Source of the DNA: Nocardia takedensis NBRC 100417
GTDB taxonomy: Bacteria; Actinomycetota; Actinomycetes; Mycobacteriales; Mycobacteriaceae
Direction: 5' to 3'
Assembly (NCBI RefSeq): GCF_000308695.1
Contig: NZ_BAGG01000057.1
Coordinates: 1-64,000 of the forward strand
Length of the DNA stretch: 64,000 nucleotides
The notes beneath the pieces are model-generated. The model had not been told where the DNA came from. It did not search any database and saw nothing but the letters and a program-made list of their open reading frames with translations. Below, piece by piece: positions 55,051 to 63,833 of the stretch. The first letter of the stretch is position 1; each line of letters starts with the position of its first letter. The position numbers and the translations under genes were made by a program.

Positions 55051-56420
55051 TTCCGCAGCAGCCGTCCCGCTCGTTCGCGCAGCACGGCCACCGAATCCCC
55101 GGATTTGGCCAGTGCTTTGGCGATCTTGGCGTCGGTGGGCCCGTGCGCCCAGTCGCCGGTGTGCGCGGCGAGCGTCTTGTTCTTGACCGTGTACCGTACC
55201 GCCAGCGGACGCACCGACCAGCCCGCCGCGCCCCAGTGCGCGAGGCCGAGCATGGCCGTGGACTTGCCGATCAGGTCGGGGGTGAGCGGACCGCAGCCGG
55301 GCAGCAGATCCACCTCGACGCGCACCGCGTGGCCGTCCAGCTCGAGCGCGCCGTCGCCGACGCGATAGCCTTCCAGCAGAACGGGTTCGGCGAGCAGGAC
55401 CGGGTCGCGGTCCAGCGGTGCGGCGGCGGGCGCGAGCGCGTCGGGCAGGCGGACCCGGGCGACGGTGAACGGGTCGGCCTGCTCGCCGACCTCGGCGGAT
55501 TCGTCGCCCCACAGCAGGTCGCCCGCCGCGGTGAGCGGCAGATCGGTGACGGTCAGGACCCGGTGCTCGGCCAGCGCGCGCAACAGGCGGGGGTGCTCGC
55601 CGAACAGATTCCAGATCGCCGGGCCGACGATGGTGTCGACCTTGGCCGCCCCGACGGTGACCCGCACCCGGCGGGTCGTCTCGCCGGATTCGAGCAGCGC
55701 GTGCGCCTGCACCTGGACCGCCGTGCCGTGCTCGTGCACGTCGACGCCCAGGACGAACAGCCGACCGGACACCGTCTCGGGCTCCGCGGCTTCCTCGCCG
55801 CGCCAGGTCAGCAGCAGCGCCCTGGTCCACAGGTCGGCCCAGCGGCGCGCGGGCGCCGCGGGCATCGCGGCGATCGGGACACAGGCGTGCAGTTCGGCGG
55901 CGAACCCGTCGACCAGCGCCGCGAGCCTGCGCGATCCCGGTTCGGCCCACAGCGATTCGATGATCCGATCGGCCGCGGCCACCAGGTCGTGATCGACCCC
56001 GTGCCACCCGGTGATGGCGATCTCCTGGAGCCAGGCGCGGCATCCCGCCATCGGATTGCTCGTCGCGGGCGCGGGGGCCGCGCCCGCCCATTCCGCCCGA
56101 CCGCGACCCAGCGTGTCGTCGAACCTGTCGAGCAGGGCGTCGTGGACCGCGCCCAGAACAGCGGCGCGCGCCCCGGCCAGTGCGCTCAACTCCTCGGGAC
56201 CGATCGACCCCGCGCCGAGCTTGGCCACGGCTGCCGCCGCGGCGGGGCCGAGTGGCGACCCGGCCACCGCGCCCGCCAGCGCCGAGAGCGCGGCCAGGCC
56301 CGGTTCGCCGGCGCGGGCGAACCCGTCGACCAGCGCGGCGTCGAATCCCGCGATCAGATCCAGCGCCGCGGGGACGGCCTCCGGTGTCTCGGCCAGTGCG
56401 GCCAGATGTGTGGGAAGCAT
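55047..56420 (-). CDS. Uncharacterised protein of the MoxR-VWA cassette
   Basis: 457 aa from ATG 56420; its start shares one base with the SWIM gene's stop (TGATG). The N-terminus is Ala-rich and helical. The C-terminal part has beta-type segments (VRVTVGAAKVDTIVGPA, RVEVDLLPGCG) and ends with a basic helix. No family is recognised with confidence. Operon position suggests it is a substrate or adaptor of the MoxR-VWA system. Confidence 0.7.
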   Translation of the reverse strand: MLPTHLAALAETPEAVPAALDLIAGFDAALVDGFARAGEPGLAALSALAGAVAGSPLGPAAAAAVAKLGAGSIGPEELSALAGARAAVLGAVHDALLDRFDDTLGRGRAEWAGAAPAPATSNPMAGCRAWLQEIAITGWHGVDHDLVAAADRIIESLWAEPGSRRLAALVDGFAAELHACVPIAAMPAAPARRWADLWTRALLLTWRGEEAAEPETVSGRLFVLGVDVHEHGTAVQVQAHALLESGETTRRVRVTVGAAKVDTIVGPAIWNLFGEHPRLLRALAEHRVLTVTDLPLTAAGDLLWGDESAEVGEQADPFTVARVRLPDALAPAAAPLDRDPVLLAEPVLLEGYRVGDGALELDGHAVRVEVDLLPGCGPLTPDLIGKSTAMLGLAHWGAAGWSVRPLAVRYTVKNKTLAAHTGDWAHGPTDAKIAKALAKSGDSVAVLRERAGRLLRK

Positions 56421-56914
56421 CAGCGCCGCACCCCCGCGGCCGGGAACCACCGTAGTTCGGGGACCGGGGCGACCGCGCCCGGGAGCTCCAGGTAGGTCAG
56501 ATGCCGCAGGAAGCGGCTGAACACCTCGGGCGCGGTGGCGGGGGCCTTCGTGCCGTGCAGCATGTAGTGCAGATGCCCGTGCTCGGGGATCTCCACGTTC
56601 AGGAAACGCGCGATCCGCTCGATCCCGTATTGCACCGCCGCCTCGTCGAGCAACGCCTCGAGATGTTTGCACGGGAACGCGTCGCGCAGACCGCCGCACG
56701 GGCGATTGTTGTTGGTGCTGCAACTGAGTCCGTGATCGGGCGTCGAAATCGACGAGACATATACCCGAGCGATATCCGATCCGCTCGAGACCACACCCTG
56801 CAACCGGCCGTCGGCCATTTCGACGAACGGTACTTTCGCGAGTTTGCGCGGCGCGACCTCGGGCAGTACGCGCACCACCGACGCCCGCTCCCATTCATTC
56901 CCCACGGAGTTCAT
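56420..56914 (-). CDS. SWIM-like zinc-binding protein
   Basis: 164 aa. The central CSTNNNRPCG and AFPCKHLEALL segments give a SWIM-type C-x-n-C-x-H zinc motif (residues about 65-90). SWIM proteins commonly open MoxR-VWA-DUF5682 clusters in actinobacteria. First gene of the operon; its promoter should lie in 56915-57043, shared with the divergent downstream gene. Confidence 0.68.
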   Translation of the reverse strand: MNSVGNEWERASVVRVLPEVAPRKLAKVPFVEMADGRLQGVVSSGSDIARVYVSSISTPDHGLSCSTNNNRPCGGLRDAFPCKHLEALLDEAAVQYGIERIARFLNVEIPEHGHLHYMLHGTKAPATAPEVFSRFLRHLTYLELPGAVAPVPELRWFPAAGVRR

Positions 56915-57043
56915 CGGCTCCCTTCCCGTTCCTCATCACGACGATCAACCTACGCGGGCCCACCGACAAGTCCGGTCCGCCCCTGCCGCAGCTCACCGAG
57001 GCTGTGCGGCCTTGCCGGACAGCGTCTTTCGGAGACCCGGCAC

Positions 57044-57625
57044 ATGTCGGCGGGTACTGATACGCTCTGCACGGTGTTCGTGCAGTACTACTTCGCACTG
57101 GGCGAATCCGATGCCGCCGCGATGCATCGGGTCCGGGAAACGGTGCGTTTCTTCCTGGGTTGCCGGGAAGTGAACTCCGCGGAATCGGAACGCGGATTCT
57201 CCCTCGTTCCGGGACATCCGGTCCGGGAACGGGCACTCGCGGAATTGCTGGCCGAGGCGGTGCGCCTGCGCGACCGGCCGACCGGGGTTCCCGACCGTCA
57301 TCTGATCACGCCCATGCTCGGATTCGATTTCGTCCGCGCCTGGAACGGCGGCGGCGCCGCGAGTTGTCCGCGCTGCCGTTCCCCGCTGGCCGACGGGTAC
57401 GAGCGGAACTGGATCTACGGCCCCGAACCCTTCGCGGCGTGCGCGCAGTGCGAGTTCACCGGCCTGCTCGGTGACTGGGATCTGACCGGCGCGCCGTTCG
57501 CCAAGACCAATTGCGGTGTCGCGCTGCTGGATTGGCCCGATCTGCCCGCCGACGCCGAGGCCGTGCACCGGCGCGCGCTGACCCTGATCGGACGGCGTCC
57601 CCGCTACCTGTACGGAAAGCTGTAG
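57044..57625 (+). CDS. Zinc-ribbon protein of unknown function
   Basis: 193 aa from ATG 57044, preceded by GGAG at nine bases. The N-terminal helical half has YYFALGESDAAAMHRVRETV. In the C-terminal half, CPRC (about 106-109) and CAQC (about 130-133) form a zinc ribbon, followed by FAKTNCGVALLDWP. No enzymatic motif is recognised. It is divergent from the MoxR-VWA operon. Confidence 0.7.
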   Translation: MSAGTDTLCTVFVQYYFALGESDAAAMHRVRETVRFFLGCREVNSAESERGFSLVPGHPVRERALAELLAEAVRLRDRPTGVPDRHLITPMLGFDFVRAWNGGGAASCPRCRSPLADGYERNWIYGPEPFAACAQCEFTGLLGDWDLTGAPFAKTNCGVALLDWPDLPADAEAVHRRALTLIGRRPRYLYGKL

Positions 57626-57672
57626 TGGCGCGTCGGAGCGCCGCGCGTCCACCCGCGTGATATCGAGGACCG

Positions 57673-59229
57673 ATGACGCGATCTCGCTACGACGCGGTGG
57701 TGGTCGGCGGCGGCCACAACGGCCTGGTCGCCGCGGCCTATCTGGCCCGGGCCGGGAAATCGGTGCTGGTCCTGGAACGGTCGGCGACCCTGGGCGGCGC
57801 GGCGGTCTCGGCTCCGCTGTTCCCCGGCGTGGACGCGCGACTCTCGCGCTACTCCTACCTGGTGAGTCTGCTGCCGCGCCGCATCGTCGCCGACCTGGGC
57901 CTGCGTTTCACCACGCGCACGCGCCGCATCTCCTCCTACACCCCGGTCGGTGACACCGGCCTGCTGGTCGACTCGCATTCCGGGACGCGCACCCGTGACA
58001 GTTTCGTCCGCCTGACCGGTTCCGCGCGCGACTACGACGCCTGGACGGAGTTCTACGCGGCCACCGGTCGGATGGCCGCGCGGGTCTTTCCGAGTCTGAT
58101 CGAACCGCTGCCGACCCGCGCCGAACTGCGGGCCCGCGTCGCCGATCCGGCGCTGTGGGAGGCGGTGTTCGAGCGTCCCCTGGGCGAGACCGTCGAGGAG
58201 CGTTTCGCCGACGACACCGTGCGCGGCGTGGTGCTGACCGACGCGCTGATCGGCACCTTCACCCACGCCCACGATCCGTCGCTGCGGCAGAACCGCTGCT
58301 TCCTCTATCACGTCATCGGCGGCGGAACCGGGGACTGGGATGTGCCGGTCGGCGGCATGGGGGCGCTCACCGACGCGCTGGCCGAGGCGGCGCGCTCGGC
58401 GGGCGCGCACATCGTCACCGACTGCGAGGTGACAGGCATCGAGACCGACGGCGTCACCGCCGAGGTACGCCACGCCCGCGGCGTCGACCACGCCGCACAC
58501 GTGCTGGTCAACGCCGCGCCCTACCATCTGGCACGCCTGCTCGGCGATCCGCCGCCGCCGAAACCCGAAGGCGCGCAACTCAAGATCAACATGGTGCTCG
58601 ACCGTCTGCCCCGACTGCGCGACCTGCGCGTGGACCCCGCCGACGCCTTCGCGGGCACCTTCCACATCGCCGAGTCCTACGAACAACTCGACCGCGCCTA
58701 CCGCGAGGCGGCGGCGGGGCGGGTGCCCACCGCGCCGCCCTCGGAGATCTACTGCCACACGCTGACCGATCCCACGATCCTGTCGGCCGGCGCGGCCGAA
58801 CTCGGCATGCACACCCTGACCTTGTTCGGGCTGCACACGCCCGCCGGACTGTTCGCCGACGATCCGGACCGGCGCAAGGCCGAGGCGGTCGCGGCGACGC
58901 TGGCCCAACTCGACGCCGTGCTGGCCGAACCGATCGCGGACTGTCTGGCCCGCGACGCCGCGGGCGCGCCGTGTCTGGAGGCCCGCACCCCCGACGAACT
59001 GGAACGGGAAGTGGGCTTGCCCGGCGGGCACATCTTCCACCGCGACCTGGCTTTTCCGTTCCGCACCGAGGACACCGACGCGCTCGGCGACCCCGACGAC
59101 CCGGCCGTGCGGTGGGGTGTGGCCACCGGGCATCGCACGATCCTGCTGTGCGGGGCGGGCGCGGTGCGCGGCGGCGGGGTCAGCGGGATTCCCGGACACA
59201 ACGCGGCGATGGCGGTCCTGGAATCCTGA
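57673..59229 (+). CDS. CrtI/PYROXD2-like FAD-dependent oxidoreductase
   Basis: 518 aa. The N-terminal dinucleotide motif VVVGGGHNGLVAAAYLARAG with a Glu after the second strand (VLERSATLGG) binds FAD. The C-terminal GAGAVRGGGVSGIPGHNAA is the second FAD motif of phytoene-desaturase-like proteins. There are no carotenoid genes nearby, so a PYROXD2-like role on an unknown substrate is as likely as carotenoid desaturation. Confidence 0.82.
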   Translation: MTRSRYDAVVVGGGHNGLVAAAYLARAGKSVLVLERSATLGGAAVSAPLFPGVDARLSRYSYLVSLLPRRIVADLGLRFTTRTRRISSYTPVGDTGLLVDSHSGTRTRDSFVRLTGSARDYDAWTEFYAATGRMAARVFPSLIEPLPTRAELRARVADPALWEAVFERPLGETVEERFADDTVRGVVLTDALIGTFTHAHDPSLRQNRCFLYHVIGGGTGDWDVPVGGMGALTDALAEAARSAGAHIVTDCEVTGIETDGVTAEVRHARGVDHAAHVLVNAAPYHLARLLGDPPPPKPEGAQLKINMVLDRLPRLRDLRVDPADAFAGTFHIAESYEQLDRAYREAAAGRVPTAPPSEIYCHTLTDPTILSAGAAELGMHTLTLFGLHTPAGLFADDPDRRKAEAVAATLAQLDAVLAEPIADCLARDAAGAPCLEARTPDELEREVGLPGGHIFHRDLAFPFRTEDTDALGDPDDPAVRWGVATGHRTILLCGAGAVRGGGVSGIPGHNAAMAVLES

Positions 59230-59302
59230 CCGAGCGGTGTGCGCACGGAATCTCCACAATCGCACCCCGCCGCCCGCACATTCGGCTCCTAGGGTTGCCG
59301 CT

Positions 59303-60157
59303 ATGGACACGGTGCGACTCGATCACCGCGACGGGGGCGGATTCGCCCGGTGGCGGGAGGAATTCACGGCGCGGGCGGCGGCGCGCGCGGCGGCCGGCGA
59401 CCCGGACTGGGCGCGCGGCGCGCGACTCGAACCGGCGGTGGTCCGCAGCATCCAGCGCTTCCAGGTCGGCGAGGACGGCGACGGCGCGCACCTGATCGCC
59501 GCCGCCGACCGCGCGGGCGACCCCGACTACGCCGCCGCCGTGCGATTGTTCGTCGCCGAGGAGAACAACCACGCCCGACTGCTCGGCCGCCTGCTGGCCA
59601 CCGCGGGCGCGGACACCGTCGCCGCGCACTGGAGCGACACCGTCTTCGTGCGATTGCGTCGCCTGCTCGGTCTGCGCGCCGAACTCATGACGCTGATGGT
59701 CGCGGAAGTGGTCGCGCTGCACTACTACCGGTTGCTGGCCGAGGGCTGCGCCGATCCGCTGGCCGCGCGGGTGGCGGCGCTGATCCTCGACGACGAGCGG
59801 CGGCACGTGCCGTTCCACTGCCAACGCCTGCGGTCGGCCTTCGCCGACACCGGCCGGGCCGCGCGGTGGGCCGCGGTGGCGGTGTGGTGGACCGTACTCG
59901 CGGGCGCGGCCGTGCTGGTCTCGGTCGATCACGGACCGGCGCTGCGTCATCTGGGGTGTCGCCGAAGGGATTTCGCGCTGGAGGTCCTGCGGCTGTTCGC
60001 GGCGGTGACGCCCTACGCGCTGCCCGCGGCTCAGCGCGGCGGGAAACGCAGGACGCGATCGTCGCCCGCACGGACCTCGCCGCGCCCGTCGGTGTTGGAC
60101 GTGGTCACCTACAGCGACCCGTCCGGGGCGACGGCAACGGTCCGCAGGCGTCCGTAG
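59303..60157 (+). CDS. Ferritin-like diiron protein
   Basis: 284 aa from ATG 59303. The helices carry AEENNHARLL, a Glu in MVAEVVALHYY, and DDERRHVPFH, giving the EExxH and ExxH pattern of ferritin-like oxygenases. Two hydrophobic stretches near residue 195 (AAVAVWWTVLAGAAVLVSV) could associate with the membrane. The last 40 or so residues are Arg/Ser-rich and read antisense through the 3' end of the next gene, so the natural C-terminus may be shorter. Confidence 0.7.
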   Translation: MDTVRLDHRDGGGFARWREEFTARAAARAAAGDPDWARGARLEPAVVRSIQRFQVGEDGDGAHLIAAADRAGDPDYAAAVRLFVAEENNHARLLGRLLATAGADTVAAHWSDTVFVRLRRLLGLRAELMTLMVAEVVALHYYRLLAEGCADPLAARVAALILDDERRHVPFHCQRLRSAFADTGRAARWAAVAVWWTVLAGAAVLVSVDHGPALRHLGCRRRDFALEVLRLFAAVTPYALPAAQRGGKRRTRSSPARTSPRPSVLDVVTYSDPSGATATVRRRP

Positions 60158-61119
60158 GCTCCGTCCAGCAGCGCGGTGGGTGCGCCGAAACCGTCCCCGG
60201 ACCGCGGCGCGGACCACAGTCGCTCCCCGCGCAGGGCCGCGACGTAGAGGGTGTCCCCGGCGATCGCGATCCCGGACGGCGACGCCTGCGCCGTCGGCCA
60301 GGTCAGCAGTGGATCGGTGAATCCGCGATCGGACCCGCCGCCGCCTTCCACCTCCGGCCAGCCGTAGTTCACCCCTGCGGTGACGCGATTGACCTCGTCG
60401 AGCCGGTTCTGGCCGAACTCGGCGGCGAACAGCGCACCGGAGGCGTCCCAGGCCAGGCCCTGCACGTTGCGGTGGCCGAGGGAATAGACCGGGGAGCCGG
60501 GGGTGGGATTGCCCGGTGCGGGCGCGCCGTCGGGCGTCAGGCGCAGGATCTTGCCGTTCGGCGAGGCCGGGTCCTGCGAGGACGCGGTCCGCGCGGCGTC
60601 GCCGGTGCCGACGTAGAGCAGTCCGTCGGGACCGAAGGCGATCCGTCCGCCGTTGTGGTTGCTCGCCTTGGCGATGCCCTCGAACACCGGTTGCGGCGGC
60701 CCGTCGAGCCGGAACCGCACGATCCGGTTGTCGCGGTCGGTGGTGAGGTAGGCGTAGACGTAGCCGTCGCGCGCGTGGTCGGGGGAGACCGCGAGCCCGA
60801 GCAGGCCGCCCTCGCCGCGCGCGGCCACCTCCGGCACCGTGTAGACCGGTTCCGGCGCACGGCCCTCGGCGACCCGCAGCACCCGCCCCGAATCCCGTTC
60901 GGCGACAAGAGCCGTCCCGTCGGGCAGGAACGCCAGACCCCACGGCACGTTCAGATCGCGCGCGATCTCCACGGGCGCGCCGAAACCGGGGACGCCGGGA
61001 GCGGGGGCGAGTGCGGTCGTGGTGGTATCGGCGGTGCTGTCGTCGTCCGAACAGGCGACCGCGCCGACGGTCAGTGCCGCCGCCGCGCACAGCGCGGCCG
61101 TGCGTCGCAGGTACCTCAT
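60109..61119 (-). CDS. Sorbosone/glucose dehydrogenase-like lipoprotein, truncated by TAG
   Basis: 336 aa. A signal peptide ends in a lipobox-like VGAVAC at residues about 18-23, followed by an acidic Thr-rich linker. The body is a PQQ-dependent GSDH-type beta-propeller: NVPWGLAFLPDGTALVAERD, SNHNGGRIAFGPDGLLYVG, LGHRNVQGLAWD. The frame stops at TAG (60109-60111) right after APDGSL; the next codons in frame continue the expected family C-terminus (VTTSNTDGRG to VLRFPPR) to a TGA at 60031-60033. The TAG sits where the family has Trp (TGG), so 26 or so residues are lost unless read through. Confidence 0.8.
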   Translation of the reverse strand: MRYLRRTAALCAAAALTVGAVACSDDDSTADTTTTALAPAPGVPGFGAPVEIARDLNVPWGLAFLPDGTALVAERDSGRVLRVAEGRAPEPVYTVPEVAARGEGGLLGLAVSPDHARDGYVYAYLTTDRDNRIVRFRLDGPPQPVFEGIAKASNHNGGRIAFGPDGLLYVGTGDAARTASSQDPASPNGKILRLTPDGAPAPGNPTPGSPVYSLGHRNVQGLAWDASGALFAAEFGQNRLDEVNRVTAGVNYGWPEVEGGGGSDRGFTDPLLTWPTAQASPSGIAIAGDTLYVAALRGERLWSAPRSGDGFGAPTALLDGAYGRLRTVAVAPDGSL

Positions 61120-61138
61120 TCTCGGCCCTCTTGGTGGC

Positions 61139-62821
61139 TCACGAACTCTTGCGCAGGGTCCCGTCGATGCTACCGCCGAAGAATCCGGGGGTGGTGTAGG
61201 TGAGGGTGCCGTCGGAAGCCAGGCTGATCGTGGACTCCTGGCCGTCGTCGGCGCAGTCGACGCCGGTGCTGTTGGCTTTGTCCAGCTTCGCCCGCAGAAC
61301 GATCGTGGTGGCGTCGGCCGAGGTCAGCGTCTCGATCCGGGCGCAGCGGGATTTGGTCAGCTTGCCGGTGTTGGCGGAGACCGCCACCTCGTCGCCGACC
61401 ACGCCGCCGTGGATGGTCACCTCGATGTCGAAGCCGACCAGTCCGTCGTTGGCGGAGCCGCGCCAGGTGCCCAGGAACCCGTCCGGGACCGCGTCCGTCG
61501 AGGGGGACTCGGAGGTCTCCTCGGTGGTCTCGGTCGGGGTCTCGGTCTCGGAGAACGCCTCGTAGGTGGTCTCGGCGCCCGCGGCGTTGTCGGAAGGGTT
61601 GCCGCGCAACTGGTTTCCCACCAGGAACGCGCCGGCGGCCACGGCGATCGCCGTCACCAGGAGCGCGGCGACCAGCGCGATCCTGGTTCGGTTGTTCGAC
61701 GGCGGTGAAGACTGCGGCGCGGCCGGCGCCGCGACGCCGCCGGGCGGGGTCTGCCAGTCGGTGCGCTGGGTGGTGGCCGGGTGCTGCCCCGGCGCGGGAT
61801 GTCCGGCGCTCGCCACCCAGGTCGGCGTCGAGGCCGGATAGCGCGGAGTCGAGGTGTGCCCCGAAGGCGGGGGTGTGTGGGCGGAGGCCGGACCGGGCGC
61901 GGGGGTGTGCAGTTCCGGCGGCACCTGGTGCGTACCGGAGTCCAGGTCGAGCAACTGGATGACTCGGCGGCCCACCTCGTGCAGCACCGGGTTCGGCAAC
62001 CAGTCCCCGCCCTCGGGAACGCCGAGGCGGCCGAGTTCGTCGAGCAGTTGTCGCGGGGTGGGGCGCGCGTTCGGGTCCTTGTGCAAGCAGGCCGCGATCA
62101 GCGGGCGCAACCGCTCCGGGACCGCCTCGAGGCGCGGTTCCTCGTAGACCACCCGCCACAGCATCTGCACGGTGTCGCCGGTTCCGAACGGCCCGTGGCC
62201 GGTGGCCGCGAACACCAGCACCCCGCCCAGGGCGAAGATGTCGCTGGCCGGGACGACCGGTTCGCCGGTGACCTGCTCCGGGCACATGAATCCCGGCGAG
62301 CCGATCACCTTGCCGGTGGTGGTCAGCGCGGTGTCCTCGACGGCGCGGGCGATGCCGAAATCGATCACCTTCGGGCCGTCGAGGGCGAGCAGCACGTTCG
62401 ACGGCTTGAGGTCGCGGTGCACCACGCCCGCGCCGTGGATCGCCGCCATCGCCTCGGCCAGGCCGCGCGCCAGCACCAGGATCGCGTCCTCGGTGAAGGT
62501 CCCGAACCGCTCCACGGCCTCGGCCAACGAGAATCCCGCGACGTACCCGGTGGCCAGCCACGGCGGATTCGCGTCGACGTCGGCGTCCAGGACCGGGGCG
62601 GTGAACGCGCCGCCGACCCGGCGCGCGGCCGTCACCTCGCGGCGGAACCGCATCCGGAAATCGCCGCTGTCGATGAGATCCGGGCGGATCACCTTCACCG
62701 CGACGGTGCGCCCGCCCGCGTTGCGGCCCAGATACACCCGGCCCATCCCGCCCGCGCCGAGGACGCCGAGCAACTGGTAGTCACCGATCCGTCGCGGATC
62801 GTCCATGCCGAGCGGTTGCAT
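61139..62821 (-). CDS. Transmembrane Ser/Thr protein kinase (PknA/B-like, extracellular C-domain)
   Basis: 560 aa. Cytoplasmic kinase domain (about 12-270): GAGGMGRVYLG loop, Lys in VAVKVI, HRDLKPSNVLL, VIDFGIA, and GSPGFMCPEQ. A Pro/Thr-rich juxtamembrane region (about 300-370) and one transmembrane helix (IALVAALLVTAIAVAAGAFLVG, about 380-401) follow. The acidic extracellular linker leads to a folded domain of about 115 residues containing two Cys. It has no PASTA repeats; the ligand is unknown. It could supply phosphothreonine signals to FHA proteins such as the EmbR-like regulator, but no link is shown here. Confidence 0.87.
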   Translation of the reverse strand: MQPLGMDDPRRIGDYQLLGVLGAGGMGRVYLGRNAGGRTVAVKVIRPDLIDSGDFRMRFRREVTAARRVGGAFTAPVLDADVDANPPWLATGYVAGFSLAEAVERFGTFTEDAILVLARGLAEAMAAIHGAGVVHRDLKPSNVLLALDGPKVIDFGIARAVEDTALTTTGKVIGSPGFMCPEQVTGEPVVPASDIFALGGVLVFAATGHGPFGTGDTVQMLWRVVYEEPRLEAVPERLRPLIAACLHKDPNARPTPRQLLDELGRLGVPEGGDWLPNPVLHEVGRRVIQLLDLDSGTHQVPPELHTPAPGPASAHTPPPSGHTSTPRYPASTPTWVASAGHPAPGQHPATTQRTDWQTPPGGVAAPAAPQSSPPSNNRTRIALVAALLVTAIAVAAGAFLVGNQLRGNPSDNAAGAETTYEAFSETETPTETTEETSESPSTDAVPDGFLGTWRGSANDGLVGFDIEVTIHGGVVGDEVAVSANTGKLTKSRCARIETLTSADATTIVLRAKLDKANSTGVDCADDGQESTISLASDGTLTYTTPGFFGGSIDGTLRKSS

Positions 62822-62903
62822 CGCGAACTTCGTCCCTTCGAATGATTTCGAACATCCGAAAGGCTACCCACCCGGATTTCGTCGACCCAGTCCTATTGTG
62901 CGG

Positions 62904-63833
62904 TCACAGCTGTGTCCGCACCTGCGCTGCGACGAGTTCCAGGTGCGCCAGATCGTCCAGATCGAGTATCTGCAGGTAGATCCGTCGCGCGCCGATCTCG
63001 GCGTAGCGCCCGATCTTGTCGACCACCTCCGCGGGCGAGCCGGCGAGCCCGTTGGCCTTCAGCTCGTCCACCTCGCGGCCGATCGCCGCGGCCCGGCGCG
63101 CGACCTCGGCGTCGGTGCGGCCGACGCAGGCCACCAGGGCGTTGGAGTAGACCAGATCCTCCGGCGCGCGCCCGCGCTCCACGGCCGCGGCCCGGACCCG
63201 GTCGAACTGCCGCGCCGAATCCTCGAGCGAGGCGAACGGCATGTTGAATTCGGCGGCGTAGCGCGCGGCCAGGCGCGGGGTGCGGGTGGTGCCGTGGCCG
63301 CCGATCACCACCGGCACCGGGTCCTGCGCCGGTTTGGGCAGGGCGGGGGAGTCGGTGAGGCGGTAGTGCGCGCCGTCGTGGGAGAAGGTCTCGCCCGGCC
63401 TGGTCGCCCACAGGCCGGTGATCACCGCGAGTTGTTCCTCGAGGCGGGCGAACCGGTTGTCGGGGAAGGGGATGCCGTAGGCGGCGTGCTCCTCGGCGAA
63501 CCAGCCGGTGCCGAGACCGAATTCGACACGGCCGCCGGACATCTGGTCGACCTGGGCGACCTGGATGGCCAGCGGGCCCGGCAGGCGGAAGGTCGCGGCG
63601 GTCACCAGGGTGCCCAGGCGGATGGTGGAGGTCTCCCGGGCCAGCCCGGCCAGGGTGATCCAGGCGTCGGTGGGGCCGGGCAGTCCGTCCGCGCCGCCCA
63701 TGGCCAGATAGTGATCGGAGCGGAAGAAGGCGCCGTAGCCCAGGTCCTCCGCGGTCTTGGCGACCCGCGCCAGCGTGTCGTAATCTGCGCCCTGCTGCGG
63801 TTCGGTGAAGATGCGCAATTCCATGCGATCCAT
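62904..63833 (-). CDS. LLM-class F420-dependent oxidoreductase
   Basis: 309 aa from ATG 63833 (a second in-frame ATG at 63824 is equally plausible). TIM-barrel luciferase-like protein: ELRIFTEPQQGADYDTLARVA, FRSDHYLAMGG, GTLVTAATFRLPGPLAIQVA, GRVEFGLGTGWFAEEHAAYG and VPVVIGGHG are typical of the TIGR03560-like F420 group. The substrate is unknown. 82 bases separate it from the kinase gene downstream. Confidence 0.85.
   Translation of the reverse strand: MDRMELRIFTEPQQGADYDTLARVAKTAEDLGYGAFFRSDHYLAMGGADGLPGPTDAWITLAGLARETSTIRLGTLVTAATFRLPGPLAIQVAQVDQMSGGRVEFGLGTGWFAEEHAAYGIPFPDNRFARLEEQLAVITGLWATRPGETFSHDGAHYRLTDSPALPKPAQDPVPVVIGGHGTTRTPRLAARYAAEFNMPFASLEDSARQFDRVRAAAVERGRAPEDLVYSNALVACVGRTDAEVARRAAAIGREVDELKANGLAGSPAEVVDKIGRYAEIGARRIYLQILDLDDLAHLELVAAQVRTQL

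Noticed and set aside
56421..56894. N-terminal extension of the 457-aa cassette protein
   Set aside because: The extension reads Arg-rich sequence through the SWIM-like gene; the ATG at 56420 overlapping the preceding stop is the natural start.
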